This document shows positions 31,409-41,837 of a stretch of DNA of 64,000 nucleotides, piece by piece. Both the position numbers and the translations under genes were made by a program. Below the pieces are notes generated by a model, which ran no database searches, was not told the DNA's origin, and worked only from the letters and a program-made list of their open reading frames with translations. Positions within the stretch are counted from its first letter, which is position 1; every line of letters begins with the position of its first letter. Source of the stretch: Blastococcus xanthinilyticus (GTDB lineage Bacteria; Actinomycetota; Actinomycetes; Mycobacteriales; Geodermatophilaceae); NCBI RefSeq assembly GCF_008124835.1, contig NZ_VNHW01000008.1, forward strand, positions 1 through 64,000. Reading direction: 5' to 3'.

Positions 31409-32374
31409 CTACCGACCAGGGGTGAGCCCCTCGTCCAGCCAGACCGCGTAGGCGTCGTCGGTCATGGGCCGGGCGGCGGCCAGGGCCTGCTCGAGCACCG
31501 GGACGGGGACCTCCGGCGCGGCGGTCACCCCCACCCGCACGTCCGCCTCGTAGCGGGCGAGCTCCTGCCAGCCGGCGGAGGCGCGCAGCCAGACGCCGTC
31601 CCGGACGATGCCGCACGAGGTCATCGGCTGGTCGCCGTCGGGCGTCCAGAGCGAGGTGGCGGCGCACGGGTCCGCCGCAGCGGTGTTGACCGGGTCGTCC
31701 CGGAAGAGCCACAGCACGGCGTCCGGCCGGAGGTCAGCGCGCTCCAGGCGGGTCCAGATCAATGGGGTGCCGGTGACCTGCGACGCCGAGAGGCGGTACC
31801 CGTCTGCCTCGGTGACCCAGGGCGGCTCGGTCGTCCCCACCTCGGTCACGACCCGCTCGGCGTGGACCTCCCGCGCCTCGTGCTGACTGTGCGGGATCGC
31901 GACCGCGGCGGTCGCTCCGACGAGGACGACCGCGGTGACGATCCGGACCACGCCGGGCCACTGCAGGCCGGCGACCGCGGCGAACGGCAGTCCGGCGGCC
32001 GCGTAACGCAGCATGACGGGGAGCCCGTCGCCGATGTCCTCCTGCAGCGCGACGTAGCCGAGCACCGCGACGGCCCCGGACGACACCAGCCCGAGCGCGA
32101 TGCCGCGCGACAGGGATCCCGGGCGGCCGCAGCCGCCCGGGCCGGCGGTGCGGTCCAGGGCGACGGCGAGCGCGCACGCGACCGCGGTGACGACCGCGAG
32201 CGCCACGAGGACGGCGGTCCAGCCGCCGAACGTCGAGGCGATGACGACGGGGGCGCCGACGAGCGCGGACAGGATGCCCAGCAGCCCGGCGAGCAGCACG
32301 TGCAGCAGGGCCCGGGCCGGGCCCGCCGTGGGTGACGGACGTGCGGGGACGCCGGCCGGGGACGTGGGGAGCAC
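31409..32374 (-). CDS. Hypothetical membrane protein with extracytoplasmic domain
   Basis: 321 residues from GTG 32374. Five or so hydrophobic helices lie in the first ~185 residues (LLHVLLAGLLGILSALVGAPVVIASTF, AVLVALAVVTAVACALAVAL, ALGLVSSGAVAVLGYVAL and others). A ~135-residue soluble C-terminal part with several prolines and two cysteines (DPCAATSLW, TSCGIVRD) may be an extracytoplasmic, disulfide-bonded domain. No family is recognised. An upstream in-frame ATG (32413) would lie inside the sdh terminator hairpin, so the shorter start is preferred. It is a single gene. Confidence 0.6.
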   Translation of the reverse strand: MLPTSPAGVPARPSPTAGPARALLHVLLAGLLGILSALVGAPVVIASTFGGWTAVLVALAVVTAVACALAVALDRTAGPGGCGRPGSLSRGIALGLVSSGAVAVLGYVALQEDIGDGLPVMLRYAAAGLPFAAVAGLQWPGVVRIVTAVVLVGATAAVAIPHSQHEAREVHAERVVTEVGTTEPPWVTEADGYRLSASQVTGTPLIWTRLERADLRPDAVLWLFRDDPVNTAAADPCAATSLWTPDGDQPMTSCGIVRDGVWLRASAGWQELARYEADVRVGVTAAPEVPVPVLEQALAAARPMTDDAYAVWLDEGLTPGR

Positions 32375-32404
32375 GGGCGCAGTGTGGCAGCCCGCGGGGG
32401 GTCG

Positions 32405-32457
32405 GTTGTGCACGAAAGCCCCTCACCGCCGCGCGGAGAGGGGCTTTCGTGCACAAC
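32405..32457 (-). terminator. 20-bp-arm hairpin downstream of the sdhCAB operon
   Basis: Two perfectly complementary 20-base arms, 32405-32424 (beginning GTTGTGCACG) and 32438-32457, flank a 13-base loop. The inner part (GAAAGCCCCTC with GAGGGGCTTTC) is a classical GC-rich terminator ending in a short T-run. It starts 25 bases after the sdhB stop on the minus strand. Confidence 0.85.
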
Positions 32458-32482
32458 GGCGTCCCGGGGACGCCGGGATGGG

Positions 32483-33292
32483 TCAGCTCTTCGGCCGCGC
32501 CCCGGCCCGGAGCGCGCCGAGCAGGTCGTGGTTGAGCCGGGAGATGGTCTCCATCGAGATGCCCTTCGGGCAGGCGGCCGAACACTCGCCGATGTTGGTG
32601 CAGCCGCCGAAGCCCTCGCGGTCCTGCTGGGCGACCATGTTGACCACGCGGTCGTTGCGCTCGGGCTGGCCCTGGGGGAACAGGCCGAGGTGGGTCACCT
32701 TCGCCGCGGTGAACAGCATCGAGGAGGCGTTCGGGCACGCCGCCACGCAGGCGCCGCAGCCGATGCAGGTGGCGGCGTCGAAGGCGGCGTCGGAGTCGGC
32801 CTTGGGCACCGGGGTGGCGTGGGCGTCCGGCGCCGTCCCGGTCGGGACGCTGATGTAGCCGCCGGCCTGGATGATCCGGTCGAACGCGCGCCGGTCGACG
32901 GCGAGGTCCTTGATCACCGGGAAGGCCGTGGCCCGCCACGGCTCGACGTCGATCGTGTCGCCGTCGGCGAACGACCGCATGTGCAGCTGGCAGGTGGTGG
33001 TCTGCTGCGGCCCGTGCGCCTGCCCGTTGATCATGACGCCGCACATGCCGCAGATGCCCTCGCGGCAGTCGTGGTCGAAGGCGACCGGGTCGTCGCCCTG
33101 CAGGATCAGCTGCTCGTTGAGGACGTCGAGCATCTCCAGGAACGACATGTCGGGGGAGATGTCGGTGATCTTGTAGGTCACCATCTTGCCCTTGGCCGTC
33201 GGCCCCTGCTGACGCCAGATGCGCAGGGTCAGGTTCATCCCGCGCTTCTCGGCGCCGGGGTTGCCGACGCTGGACTGCATGCTGGCTGTCAC
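32483..33292 (-). CDS. sdhB: Succinate dehydrogenase/fumarate reductase iron-sulfur subunit
   Basis: 269 residues. The plant-type [2Fe-2S] site is [16 protein letters not shown] with a distal Cys in TTTCQL. The C-terminal half carries the [4Fe-4S] motif [11 protein letters not shown] and the [3Fe-4S]/[4Fe-4S] cysteines of [15 protein letters not shown]. It carries electrons from the flavoprotein to the membrane cytochrome b. GTG 33292 is favoured because GGAG lies six bases upstream; that RBS is part of a duplicated copy of the sdhA 3' end. ATG 33280 is in frame but lacks an RBS. It is the last gene of sdhCAB. Confidence 0.95.
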   Translation of the reverse strand: MTASMQSSVGNPGAEKRGMNLTLRIWRQQGPTAKGKMVTYKITDISPDMSFLEMLDVLNEQLILQGDDPVAFDHDCREGICGMCGVMINGQAHGPQQTTTCQLHMRSFADGDTIDVEPWRATAFPVIKDLAVDRRAFDRIIQAGGYISVPTGTAPDAHATPVPKADSDAAFDAATCIGCGACVAACPNASSMLFTAAKVTHLGLFPQGQPERNDRVVNMVAQQDREGFGGCTNIGECSAACPKGISMETISRLNHDLLGALRAGARPKS

Positions 33293-33314
33293 TTGTAGCT
33301 CCGCTGGATCGTGA

Positions 33315-33332
<18 letters not shown>
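33289..33332 (-). repeat. 18-bp direct repeat duplicating the sdhA 3' end as the sdhB translation start
   Basis: The 18 bases at 33315-33332, which encode the sdhA C-terminus QRSYK and its TGA, recur exactly at 33289-33306. In the second copy the same bases provide the GGAG Shine-Dalgarno and overlap the GTG start of sdhB. The copies are offset by 26 bp. Confidence 0.85.
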
Positions 33333-35261
<1,929 letters not shown>

Positions 35262-35273
35262 CGGGGGAGCTCC

Positions 35274-35972
35274 TTAGTCGATGAGCCCGAAGAGGATGGC
35301 GAACGGCGTGAGCAGGAAGCCGATGGTGAGGACCGTGGCGAGCACGACGGCGAAGGCGCTGACGGTCTTCTCGCGCCGGCGGTTGCTCTGGCCGAGCGTC
35401 TGGGTGGCGCTCCAGATGCCGTGCCGCAGGTGCATGCCGAGCAGGATCACCGCGATGGCGTAGAAGATCGTGACGACCGGGTTCTGGAAGCTGGCGAGCA
35501 TGCGGTCGAACGGCTCGCTGTCGAAGCCTTCCGCGTTCACCGTGCCCAGGGTGAGGTCGAGGATGTGGAAGACGATGAAGGCCAGGATGATCACGCCACC
35601 CCAGCGCATGGTGCGCGAGGCGTAGCTCTGGGCCACGGCCTTCTTGGTGACGTAGCCCTGCGGCCGGGCCCGCTTGGCCTGCCGCCACAGCGAGACGGCG
35701 GCCCAGATGTGGGCGACCACGGCGACCAGCAGGACGATGCGGATGATCCACAGCGCCGTGGCGCCCGGCAGGGCCGGGTTGCCCACCGTCCGGATCCAGC
35801 CCGAGTACGAGTTGAACGACTCGGCGCCCGAGAAGGCCTTCAGGTTCCCGATCATGTGCGCGATCAGGTACAGCACCAGGATGATGCCGCTGACGGCCAT
35901 CACGGCCTTCTTGAAGACCGAGTTGGTCTTCGCGACCTTCGGGGTCCTGCGCTGCGCGTGCGTCACCGTCAC
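35274..35972 (-). CDS. sdhC: Succinate dehydrogenase cytochrome b subunit (single-subunit anchor)
   Basis: About 232 residues with five membrane helices, the type-B (Bacillus-like) anchor. Candidate haem-ligand histidines lie in YLIAHMIGNL, VAHIWAAVSLW, FIVFHILDLT and GMHLRHGIWS, enough for two haems b. No SdhD gene is present, as expected. The start is uncertain among consecutive GTGs at 35975, 35972 and 35966; 35972 is given. No strong RBS is seen, and a promoter-like pair just upstream suggests a very short or absent leader. First gene of the operon. Confidence 0.92.
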   Translation of the reverse strand: MTVTHAQRRTPKVAKTNSVFKKAVMAVSGIILVLYLIAHMIGNLKAFSGAESFNSYSGWIRTVGNPALPGATALWIIRIVLLVAVVAHIWAAVSLWRQAKRARPQGYVTKKAVAQSYASRTMRWGGVIILAFIVFHILDLTLGTVNAEGFDSEPFDRMLASFQNPVVTIFYAIAVILLGMHLRHGIWSATQTLGQSNRRREKTVSAFAVVLATVLTIGFLLTPFAILFGLID

Positions 35973-35989
35973 CACAATTCGCCACGGTA

Positions 35990-36018
35990 GGACTACTCCG
36001 GCGTTGCCACCAAGCCAA
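35990..36018 (-). promoter_or_regulatory. Possible sigma-70-type promoter of sdhCAB
   Basis: TTGGCT (36018-36013), a 17-base spacer and TAGTCC (35995-35990) on the minus strand resemble a housekeeping promoter. Initiation would fall roughly ten bases before the sdhC GTG cluster, giving a very short leader. The -10 match is imperfect. Confidence 0.35.
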
Positions 36019-36150
36019 CACGGGGTGACACGGCTCATGTAAGGGTCGCCTCACCGCAGGTCAGCGGGCCGCCGGGCGCATCCGTGCAGGTGAGGGCCTC
36101 CGGCGCCCCGGCGGTGGTGCCGTCGGCGGGAAGTGCGGCACGATTCACCC

Positions 36151-36756
36151 GTGCCCACCCCCACACGAGGCTTCCTCGGCCGCCGGCAGCGCGATCCGCG
36201 GCTCCCGCCCGGCCAGTACGACGTCGGCGGTGACTGGCCGGTGCTCACCGCCGAGCCGACGCCGCGCATCTCGCCGGAGACCTGGAGCATCACCGTCGAC
36301 GGGAAGGTGGAGTCCCCGACCACCTGGTCCTGGGAGGAGGCGCACCGGCTGCCGCCCGCGGAGTACCGCGGCGACATCCACTGCGTCACCACCTGGTCGA
36401 AGTTCGACACCCGGTTCTCCGGGATCAGCGTGGACACCCTGCTGGAGGCCGCCCGGCCGACCGCCGAGGCGCACTTCGTCATGGCGACGTCGAAGACCGG
36501 CTACACGACCAACCTGCCGCTGGCCGACGTCACCGGGGGGAAGGCGTGGCTGGTCTGGGACTTCGACGGCCGGCCGCTGACCCCGGAGCACGGTGGCCCC
36601 GTCCGGCTCCTGGTGCCGCACCTGTACTTCTGGAAGAGCGCGAAGTGGATCAGCAAGCTCACGCTGCTGACCCGCGACCAGCCGGGCTTCTGGGAGCAGA
36701 ACGGCTACCACGACCGCGGCGACCCCTGGCGCCAGCAGCGCTACCAGGGTGACTGA
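36151..36756 (+). CDS. Sulfite oxidase-like molybdopterin-dependent oxidoreductase
   Basis: 201 residues with the oxidoreductase molybdopterin-binding fold: RLPPGQYDVGGDWPVLTAEPTPRI, WSITVDGKVESPTTWSWEEAHRLP, YRGDIHCVTTWSKFDTRFSG and PLTPEHGGPVRLLVPHLYFWKSAKW. The Cys of DIHCVTTWSK should ligate molybdenum. There is no Tat or Sec signal and no dimerisation domain, so this is the short cytoplasmic YedY-like type. GTG 36151 is chosen from the PTPTRGFLGRR family start; GTG 36133 is also in frame. It overlaps the FAD reductase gene by 8 bp, its likely electron partner. Confidence 0.88.
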   Translation: MPTPTRGFLGRRQRDPRLPPGQYDVGGDWPVLTAEPTPRISPETWSITVDGKVESPTTWSWEEAHRLPPAEYRGDIHCVTTWSKFDTRFSGISVDTLLEAARPTAEAHFVMATSKTGYTTNLPLADVTGGKAWLVWDFDGRPLTPEHGGPVRLLVPHLYFWKSAKWISKLTLLTRDQPGFWEQNGYHDRGDPWRQQRYQGD

Positions 36757-37471
36757 CCCGCTGGGCCCGGGGGTCGTCGGCGCGCCCACCGGTGGCTGGC
36801 GGACGGCGACCGTCGCGGGCGTGCGCCGACCGGTGCCGCGCTCGGTGCAGCTCCGGCTCGATGTCGAGCACCGGGTGGACCACCTGCCCGGGCAGCACTA
36901 CGTCGTGCGGCTGACCGCTCCGGACGGGTACACCGCGCAGCGCTCCTACTCCATCGCGTCGGCGCCGGACGACCCGCTGCTGGAGCTGTTCGTGGAACGG
37001 CTGGACGACGGCGAGGTGTCCACGCACCTGGCCGACGTCGTCGAGCCCGGGGACGTCCTGGAGATCCGCGGGCCGATCGGCGGCTGGTTCGTCTGGGACG
37101 GCGAGCGCCCGGCGCTGCTGCTGGCCGGCGGCAGCGGCGTCGTGCCGTTCGTCTCCATGCTGCGGACCGCGCGGGCGCTGGGCCGCACCGACCAGCTGCG
37201 GATCGCCGTCTCGGTGCGCACGCTGGAGCAGCTGCCCTACGCCGACGAGCTGCTGGCGGCGGGGGCGCTGGTCGCCACCACCCGGGAGCCGCGCGGCATC
37301 CGCCCCGCCGGCCGGCTGACCGCGGCCGACCTCGTGCCGCTGTGGGAGCCGGGCCAGACCGCCTTCGTCTGCGGCTCCGCCGCCTTCGCCGGCGCGACCA
37401 CCCGGCTGCTGGAGTCCCTGGGCGTCCCGGCGGCGGACATCCGGGTGGAGCAGTTCGGCCCGACTGGCTGA
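36749..37471 (+). CDS. FAD-binding oxidoreductase (ferredoxin reductase-like), partner of molybdoenzyme
   Basis: 240 residues. The FNR-type FAD domain has the RSYSIAS motif (R-x-Y-S-x-x-S) and LPGQHYVVRLTAPDG. The NAD-binding domain has LLLAGGSGVVPFVSMLRTA and FVCGSAAFAGATTRLLESLG. It has no [2Fe-2S] domain, unlike larger reductases. GTG 36749 lies inside the end of the sulfite-oxidase-like gene (8-bp overlap), so the two are translationally coupled and probably form a NAD(P)H-linked reductase pair. The physiological substrate is unknown. Confidence 0.88.
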   Translation: MTDPLGPGVVGAPTGGWRTATVAGVRRPVPRSVQLRLDVEHRVDHLPGQHYVVRLTAPDGYTAQRSYSIASAPDDPLLELFVERLDDGEVSTHLADVVEPGDVLEIRGPIGGWFVWDGERPALLLAGGSGVVPFVSMLRTARALGRTDQLRIAVSVRTLEQLPYADELLAAGALVATTREPRGIRPAGRLTAADLVPLWEPGQTAFVCGSAAFAGATTRLLESLGVPAADIRVEQFGPTG

Positions 37472-37490
37472 GGGGCCCGGACGGGCCCCT
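37471..37490. terminator. Short GC hairpin between convergent genes
   Basis: AGGGGCCC (37471-37478) pairs with GGGCCCCT (37483-37490) around GGAC, starting on the last base of the reductase stop codon. A second imperfect palindrome (GCCGCTCC/GGAGGCGGC) follows directly. Together they separate this operon from the convergent peptidase gene. Confidence 0.6.
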
Positions 37491-37514
37491 CAGCCGCTCC
37501 GGAGGCGGCCGGGC

Positions 37515-38972
37515 TCAGCCGCCCGCGGTCGGGTTCCCCGGGGTGAACAGCCAGCGCTGGAACAGCTCGTCCAGCTGCTGCCCGGAGATCTTCTCGGCGA
37601 GCGCGACGAACTCGTCGGTGGTCACCGTGCCGCCGGCCTGCGACGCCACCCACTCCCGGATGATCGCGAAGAAGGCCTCGTCGCCCACCTCGTTCCGCAG
37701 CGCCTGGAGGGTCATCGCGCCGCGGTAGTAGACCGCGATGTCGAAGAGGTTCTCCGTCGCCGCCCCCGGGTCGCCGATGGTCAGCTCCCAGAACTGCGGC
37801 GGCGCGCCCGCGGCGATCGCGTCGAACTCCTGCTGCGGGGTGGACAGCCCCTCCTGCTCCAGCCACAGCCACTCGGCGTAGGTGGCGAACCCCTCGTTGA
37901 GCCAGATGTGCCGCCACTCGTCGATCCGGAGCAGGTCGCCGGTCCACTGGTGGGCCAGCTCGTGCACCACCACGAGGTCGCCGCTCACCGGGTCGCTGAA
38001 GAACGCCGAGGCGTAGATCGGCCGGGTCTGCGTCTCCAGCGCGAACTGGAACTCCGGGTGGTCGTCGACGATGCCGCCGGAGGCGCGGAACGGGTACGGG
38101 CCGAAGATGCCCGACAGGAACTCGGTGATCTCCGGCTGCCGGGCCAGCGACCCCTCGGCCAGCTCGCCGACGCTGGGTCCCTCGGTCTCCGGGTCGGGAT
38201 CCATGGCGAACAGGTCGGGGTCCAGCGCGTCCCAGTACCGGATGCCGTCGGCGACGTACTCGCGGAGGTCGAACTCGCCGATCGCCAGCGTGACCAGGTA
38301 CGTGGCCATCGGCTCCCGGGCGTCCCACGCCCACGTCGTCCACCCGCGCGCAGTGCGGCTGTCCCGGAGGACGCCGTTGGAGACGGCCTCCAGGCCTTCC
38401 GGGACGGTGGCCCGCACCCTGACCGAGGCGGCGTCCCGGGGGTGGTCGTTGGCCGGGAACCAGGTGGCCGCCACGTCGGGCTGGCCGGCGACGATCGCGC
38501 CGTCGTCGGTGTGCATGAACCCGGAGGTGCCCAGGGCGTCGGTGATGGTCTGCGGAACCCCGTCGTAGGTGACGGTGGTGCCGAAGATCTGCCCGGCGTG
38601 CACGGCCTTGCGCGGGGTGATCGTCAGCTCGCCGCCCTCGCGGGTCCAGGTGGCCGCCGCGGAGCCGACCCGCACCGACCGCACCTCCATGCCCTCCAGG
38701 TCGAGGTTGAAGGCCGACAGGTCCTGCAGGGCCCGCGCCCGGATCGTCGCGACGCCGCTGAGGACGTCGGTCGCGGGGTCGTAGCGGACGTCCAGGTCGT
38801 AGTGGAGGACGTCGTACCCGCCGTTCCCGTCGAGGGGGAAGTAGGGGTCACCGATGCCCGGGGCCCCGGGTGTGCCGTGGTCGGGCCGGTCGTCGCCGGC
38901 TGCGGCGGCGCCCGGGCCGAGCCCCAGCACCAGCACCGTCGACATGGTCAGAAACGAGATCTTCCGGGACAT
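37515..38972 (-). CDS. Secreted M1 family metallopeptidase
   Basis: 485 residues. A Sec signal peptide (MSRKISFLTMSTVLVLGLGPGAAAAG) is followed by the N-terminal beta domain of M1 aminopeptidases (YDVLHYDLDVRYDPATDVLSGVATI). In the catalytic domain the zinc site is HELAHQWTGD (HExxH) with the third ligand Glu in WLNEGFATYAEW. The exopeptidase motif GxMEN is not evident (QFALETQTRP occupies the place), so substrate preference may differ from PepN. ATG 38972 has GGGGAG upstream. It lacks the C-terminal helical domain of full-length PepN, as secreted actinobacterial forms often do. Confidence 0.9.
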   Translation of the reverse strand: MSRKISFLTMSTVLVLGLGPGAAAAGDDRPDHGTPGAPGIGDPYFPLDGNGGYDVLHYDLDVRYDPATDVLSGVATIRARALQDLSAFNLDLEGMEVRSVRVGSAAATWTREGGELTITPRKAVHAGQIFGTTVTYDGVPQTITDALGTSGFMHTDDGAIVAGQPDVAATWFPANDHPRDAASVRVRATVPEGLEAVSNGVLRDSRTARGWTTWAWDAREPMATYLVTLAIGEFDLREYVADGIRYWDALDPDLFAMDPDPETEGPSVGELAEGSLARQPEITEFLSGIFGPYPFRASGGIVDDHPEFQFALETQTRPIYASAFFSDPVSGDLVVVHELAHQWTGDLLRIDEWRHIWLNEGFATYAEWLWLEQEGLSTPQQEFDAIAAGAPPQFWELTIGDPGAATENLFDIAVYYRGAMTLQALRNEVGDEAFFAIIREWVASQAGGTVTTDEFVALAEKISGQQLDELFQRWLFTPGNPTAGG

Positions 38973-39129
38973 GGCTGCTCCCCTGAGCCGTCGCGGGCCT
39001 CCGGTTGCGGAGACGGCGACGGTAACCGGCCGGTGCCGGAACCGGCCGCCGCGCGGACCGGTGAACCTCCCCCGGCCGCGTGGGACCACGTGGCGGAGAC
39101 GCCCGGTCGCTCGGTGCGACGGCGGGACG

Positions 39130-39747
39130 TCAGATCCAGCCGTGCCGCCGGGCCTCGGCGACGGCGGCGTGCCGGTTGGGCGCACCGAGCTTCACCGCCG
39201 CGGCGGAGAGGTGGTTGCGGACGGTGCCGGGGCAGAGGTGCGCCCGCGCGGCGATCTCCTCCACCGGAGCCCCGCCGGCGGCCAGCTCGAGGATGTCGGC
39301 CTCGCGCGGGGTCAGCGGGCTGTCGCCGGCGCTGATCGCCTCCGCGGCGAGCTCGGGGTCGACGTAGCGGCCACCCCGGTGCACGGTCCGGACGACGGTG
39401 GTCAGCACGGCGGAGCTCACCGTCTTCGGCAGGAAACCGCGGACGCCGGCCTCCAGGGCCCGCTTGAGGTGGCCGGGGCGGCCGTGCCCGGTGACGATGA
39501 CCAGCCCGCACCCGGGGACGACGGAGGCCAGCTCGGCGGCCAGCGAGATGCCGTCGCGGTCGGGCAGCTGGAGGTCCAGCACCGCCACGTCGGGGGCGTG
39601 CGCCCGCGCCATGGCCAGCGCCTCGCCGGCCGAGGCGGCCTCGGCGACGACGGTCAGGTCCTCCTCCAGCGAGAGCAGCGCCGCCAGCGCCGAGCGGATG
39701 AGGTTCTCGTCGTCGGCGAGCAGGACGCGGATCGCCGGGCCGGTCAC
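39130..39747 (-). CDS. Response regulator, NarL/LuxR family (module 2)
   Basis: 205 residues. The receiver has LLADDENLIR, phospho-Asp in VAVLDLQLPDRDG, switch Thr in VIVTGHG and Lys in GFLPKTVSS. The LuxR HTH is SPLTPREADILELAAGGAPVEEIAARAHLCPGTVRNHLSAAAVKL. GTG 39747 overlaps the kinase stop as GTGA. It ends the four-gene operon ATPase-permease-kinase-regulator, the same order as the unit at 9825-13487. It probably controls its own exporter, and a large palindrome upstream of the operon is a candidate target. Confidence 0.93.
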   Translation of the reverse strand: MTGPAIRVLLADDENLIRSALAALLSLEEDLTVVAEAASAGEALAMARAHAPDVAVLDLQLPDRDGISLAAELASVVPGCGLVIVTGHGRPGHLKRALEAGVRGFLPKTVSSAVLTTVVRTVHRGGRYVDPELAAEAISAGDSPLTPREADILELAAGGAPVEEIAARAHLCPGTVRNHLSAAAVKLGAPNRHAAVAEARRHGWI

Positions 39748-40952
39748 GTCGCGGCCCGCGGCAGGGTCGCGTCGAGCAGGAAGCGGCCGTCCTCGGACCG
39801 GGTGCGCAACCGCCCGTCGAGGCCGGCCAGCCGCTCGGCCAGCCCGGTGAGGCCGTTGCCCCGGCCGGGGGCGGCCTCGCCGGCGTCGTCGTTGACCACG
39901 GACAACCGCACCTCCTCGGGCGTCACGGACAGGGTGATCGTGCACTCCGCGGCGCGGCTGTGCCGCAGGACGTTGGTCACCGCCTCCCGCACCACCCAGC
40001 CCAGCGCCGTGTGCACCTGGGCCGGCAGCGCCGCACCGGCGTCCTCGCCGGTCACCGTGCACGCCACGCCCGCCGCGCGCAGCACCGACCGCGCGCCGGT
40101 GAGTTCCGCGGCCAGGTCCGCCGTGCGGTAGCCGCGCACCACCTCCCGCACCTCCCGCAGCGAGCCCTCCGCGATGCGGGCGATGTCGGCGAGCTCGTCC
40201 CCGGCACCGGGTTGGCCGCGGCGCACCAGCTCACCGGCCAGCTGGCTCTTCACGGCGATGGTCGACAGGTCACGGCCCATCACGTCGTGCAGGTCGCGGG
40301 CGAAGCGCAGCCGTTCCTCCGCGAGCGCCAGCTGCAGCTGCACCCCCCGGCTGCGCGCGGTCTCCTGCACCACGTCCAGCACCCACACCGAGAACCGGAA
40401 GGCGAGCACGACCCCGATCACCGCGGCGGTGAGCGCGACGCCCTGCGCCACCGCCGCCGGGGCCGCCGTCCCGGCCAGGTAGGACGCGAAGCCGCTCAGC
40501 ACCCCGATGGTGAGCGTGTGCGGGACGAGCTGCCGGGTCGTCCAGACCGTCGAGCAGGCGGTCAGCACCATGCCGAGCGGCAGCGCTACCGACCAGGGGA
40601 CGGCGGGCGACGGTTCTCCGGATCCGAAGGCCCAGACACCTCCCGCGGCCATCACCCCGGCGGCGGCGAACGCGGCGATCACCGTCGTGGTCGGCAGCGG
40701 CTCGCCCCGCCGGTGCGCAGCCAGCCCGCGGCGGGTCACCACCACCCCGCCGACGGTGGTGCCGACGGCGCCGGCGAAGAAGACCCCGACGGCCAGGTCG
40801 GAGACCTGCTGGGCGGCGGCGCCGAGCACCGCGACGGCGAACAGCGGGATGGCGCCGAGGAACGAGTAGAACGACCAGCGCGTGTAGAGCTCGATGCGCT
40901 CGGGGTCGGTTCGGCTGCCCCACCAGCCGGTCACGGTCGGCACGGTGCCCAT
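39744..40952 (-). CDS. Sensor histidine kinase, DesK-like HisKA_3 type (module 2)
   Basis: 402 residues. Five to six N-terminal helices (about 25-185) form a membrane sensor. The dimerisation box is RFARDLHDVMGRDLSTIAVKSQLA, with the acceptor His in DLHDV. The ATPase domain has the N-box VREAVTNVLRHS; its G1 region reads NDDAGEAAPGRGNGLTGLAERL, where the usual DxGxG is degenerate although the GNGLxGLxER G2 motif is intact. Such changes occur in DesK-type kinases. ATG 40952. The upstream permease gene ends 28 bp away. Confidence 0.9.
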   Translation of the reverse strand: MGTVPTVTGWWGSRTDPERIELYTRWSFYSFLGAIPLFAVAVLGAAAQQVSDLAVGVFFAGAVGTTVGGVVVTRRGLAAHRRGEPLPTTTVIAAFAAAGVMAAGGVWAFGSGEPSPAVPWSVALPLGMVLTACSTVWTTRQLVPHTLTIGVLSGFASYLAGTAAPAAVAQGVALTAAVIGVVLAFRFSVWVLDVVQETARSRGVQLQLALAEERLRFARDLHDVMGRDLSTIAVKSQLAGELVRRGQPGAGDELADIARIAEGSLREVREVVRGYRTADLAAELTGARSVLRAAGVACTVTGEDAGAALPAQVHTALGWVVREAVTNVLRHSRAAECTITLSVTPEEVRLSVVNDDAGEAAPGRGNGLTGLAERLAGLDGRLRTRSEDGRFLLDATLPRAAT

Positions 40953-40980
40953 GCTGCCCGACCCGGGAGCGGGGCCGCGC

Positions 40981-41814
40981 TCACCGGCGCGGCGCCCAGC
41001 GGAACCCGCGCCGGGCCAGCAGCGCGGCCACGACCAGCCAGCCGGCCAGGACGGCCAGCGGCTGCAGGGCGGAGCTCCACGCGCCGGCGAGGTCGACCAG
41101 CTCGCCGTCCCACGTCCGGCCGGCCAGGCCGAGCTGGCTGAGCTCCACCACCGGGGTGAGCGGCAGGAACCGTGCGACGGCGGCTACCGCGTCGGGCATG
41201 GCCGTCAGCGGGAAGAACATGCCGCACAGCCCGGAGGAGACCACGAGCAGGGGCAGCGCGGTGATCTGCGCGCTCTCGGCGCTGCGGGTGAACGCGGTAC
41301 TCGCCGCGGCGAGCAGCACCATGAGCGCCGCTCCGAAGACCACGGCGACGAGCGGCAGCACGACGTCGACCGGGGCCGACCACTCGCCGAGCACGGCGAT
41401 GCCCGCCGTGACCAGGGCGATCTGGGCGGCGGTCACCAGCAGCGTGGGCGCCGCGGTTCCCAGGACGACCTCGGTGCCGGTGAGCTCGCCGGTGCGCATC
41501 CGCTGGAGGACCAGCTCCTCGCGGCGGGCGACGAAGGTGGTGAGCAGGTTGTAGTAGGTCAGGAACGTGAGCATCACGGCGATGCTGGTGACCACGAGCT
41601 GGGGCCCCACGGCGACGGCGCCGTCGCCCAGGCCGAGGGCCGGGACCGTGGCCACCAGCAGCAGCGGGAGCACGCCGGAGTTCACGACCGCCGTGCGGTT
41701 GCGGAGGAACAGCCGGGTCTCCGCGCCGGCGAGCGCCATCGTCCGGCGGAGGCGGCCGGGGCCCCTCGGGGCGGCGACCGGCGGGCTGGTCGGGGAGGGG
41801 GCGGACGTGGGCAT
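40981..41814 (-). CDS. ABC-2 type transporter permease (module 2)
   Basis: 277 residues with six membrane helices. It enters with TMALAGAETRLFLRNRTAVVNSGVLPLLLV, then the cytoplasmic ARREELVLQRMRTGELTGTEVVLG coupling helix, and the typical SSGLCGMFFPLTAMPDAVAAVARFLPLTPVVELSQLGLAG late motif. ATG 41814 is chosen for its AGGAG seven bases upstream. ATG 41841, which overlaps the ATPase stop as ATGA, would add nine residues but lacks an RBS. With the ATPase it forms an exporter whose substrate is unknown. Confidence 0.9.
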   Translation of the reverse strand: MPTSAPSPTSPPVAAPRGPGRLRRTMALAGAETRLFLRNRTAVVNSGVLPLLLVATVPALGLGDGAVAVGPQLVVTSIAVMLTFLTYYNLLTTFVARREELVLQRMRTGELTGTEVVLGTAAPTLLVTAAQIALVTAGIAVLGEWSAPVDVVLPLVAVVFGAALMVLLAAASTAFTRSAESAQITALPLLVVSSGLCGMFFPLTAMPDAVAAVARFLPLTPVVELSQLGLAGRTWDGELVDLAGAWSSALQPLAVLAGWLVVAALLARRGFRWAPRR

Positions 41815-41837
41815 CGGGTGCTCCTGTGCTCGGGAGG

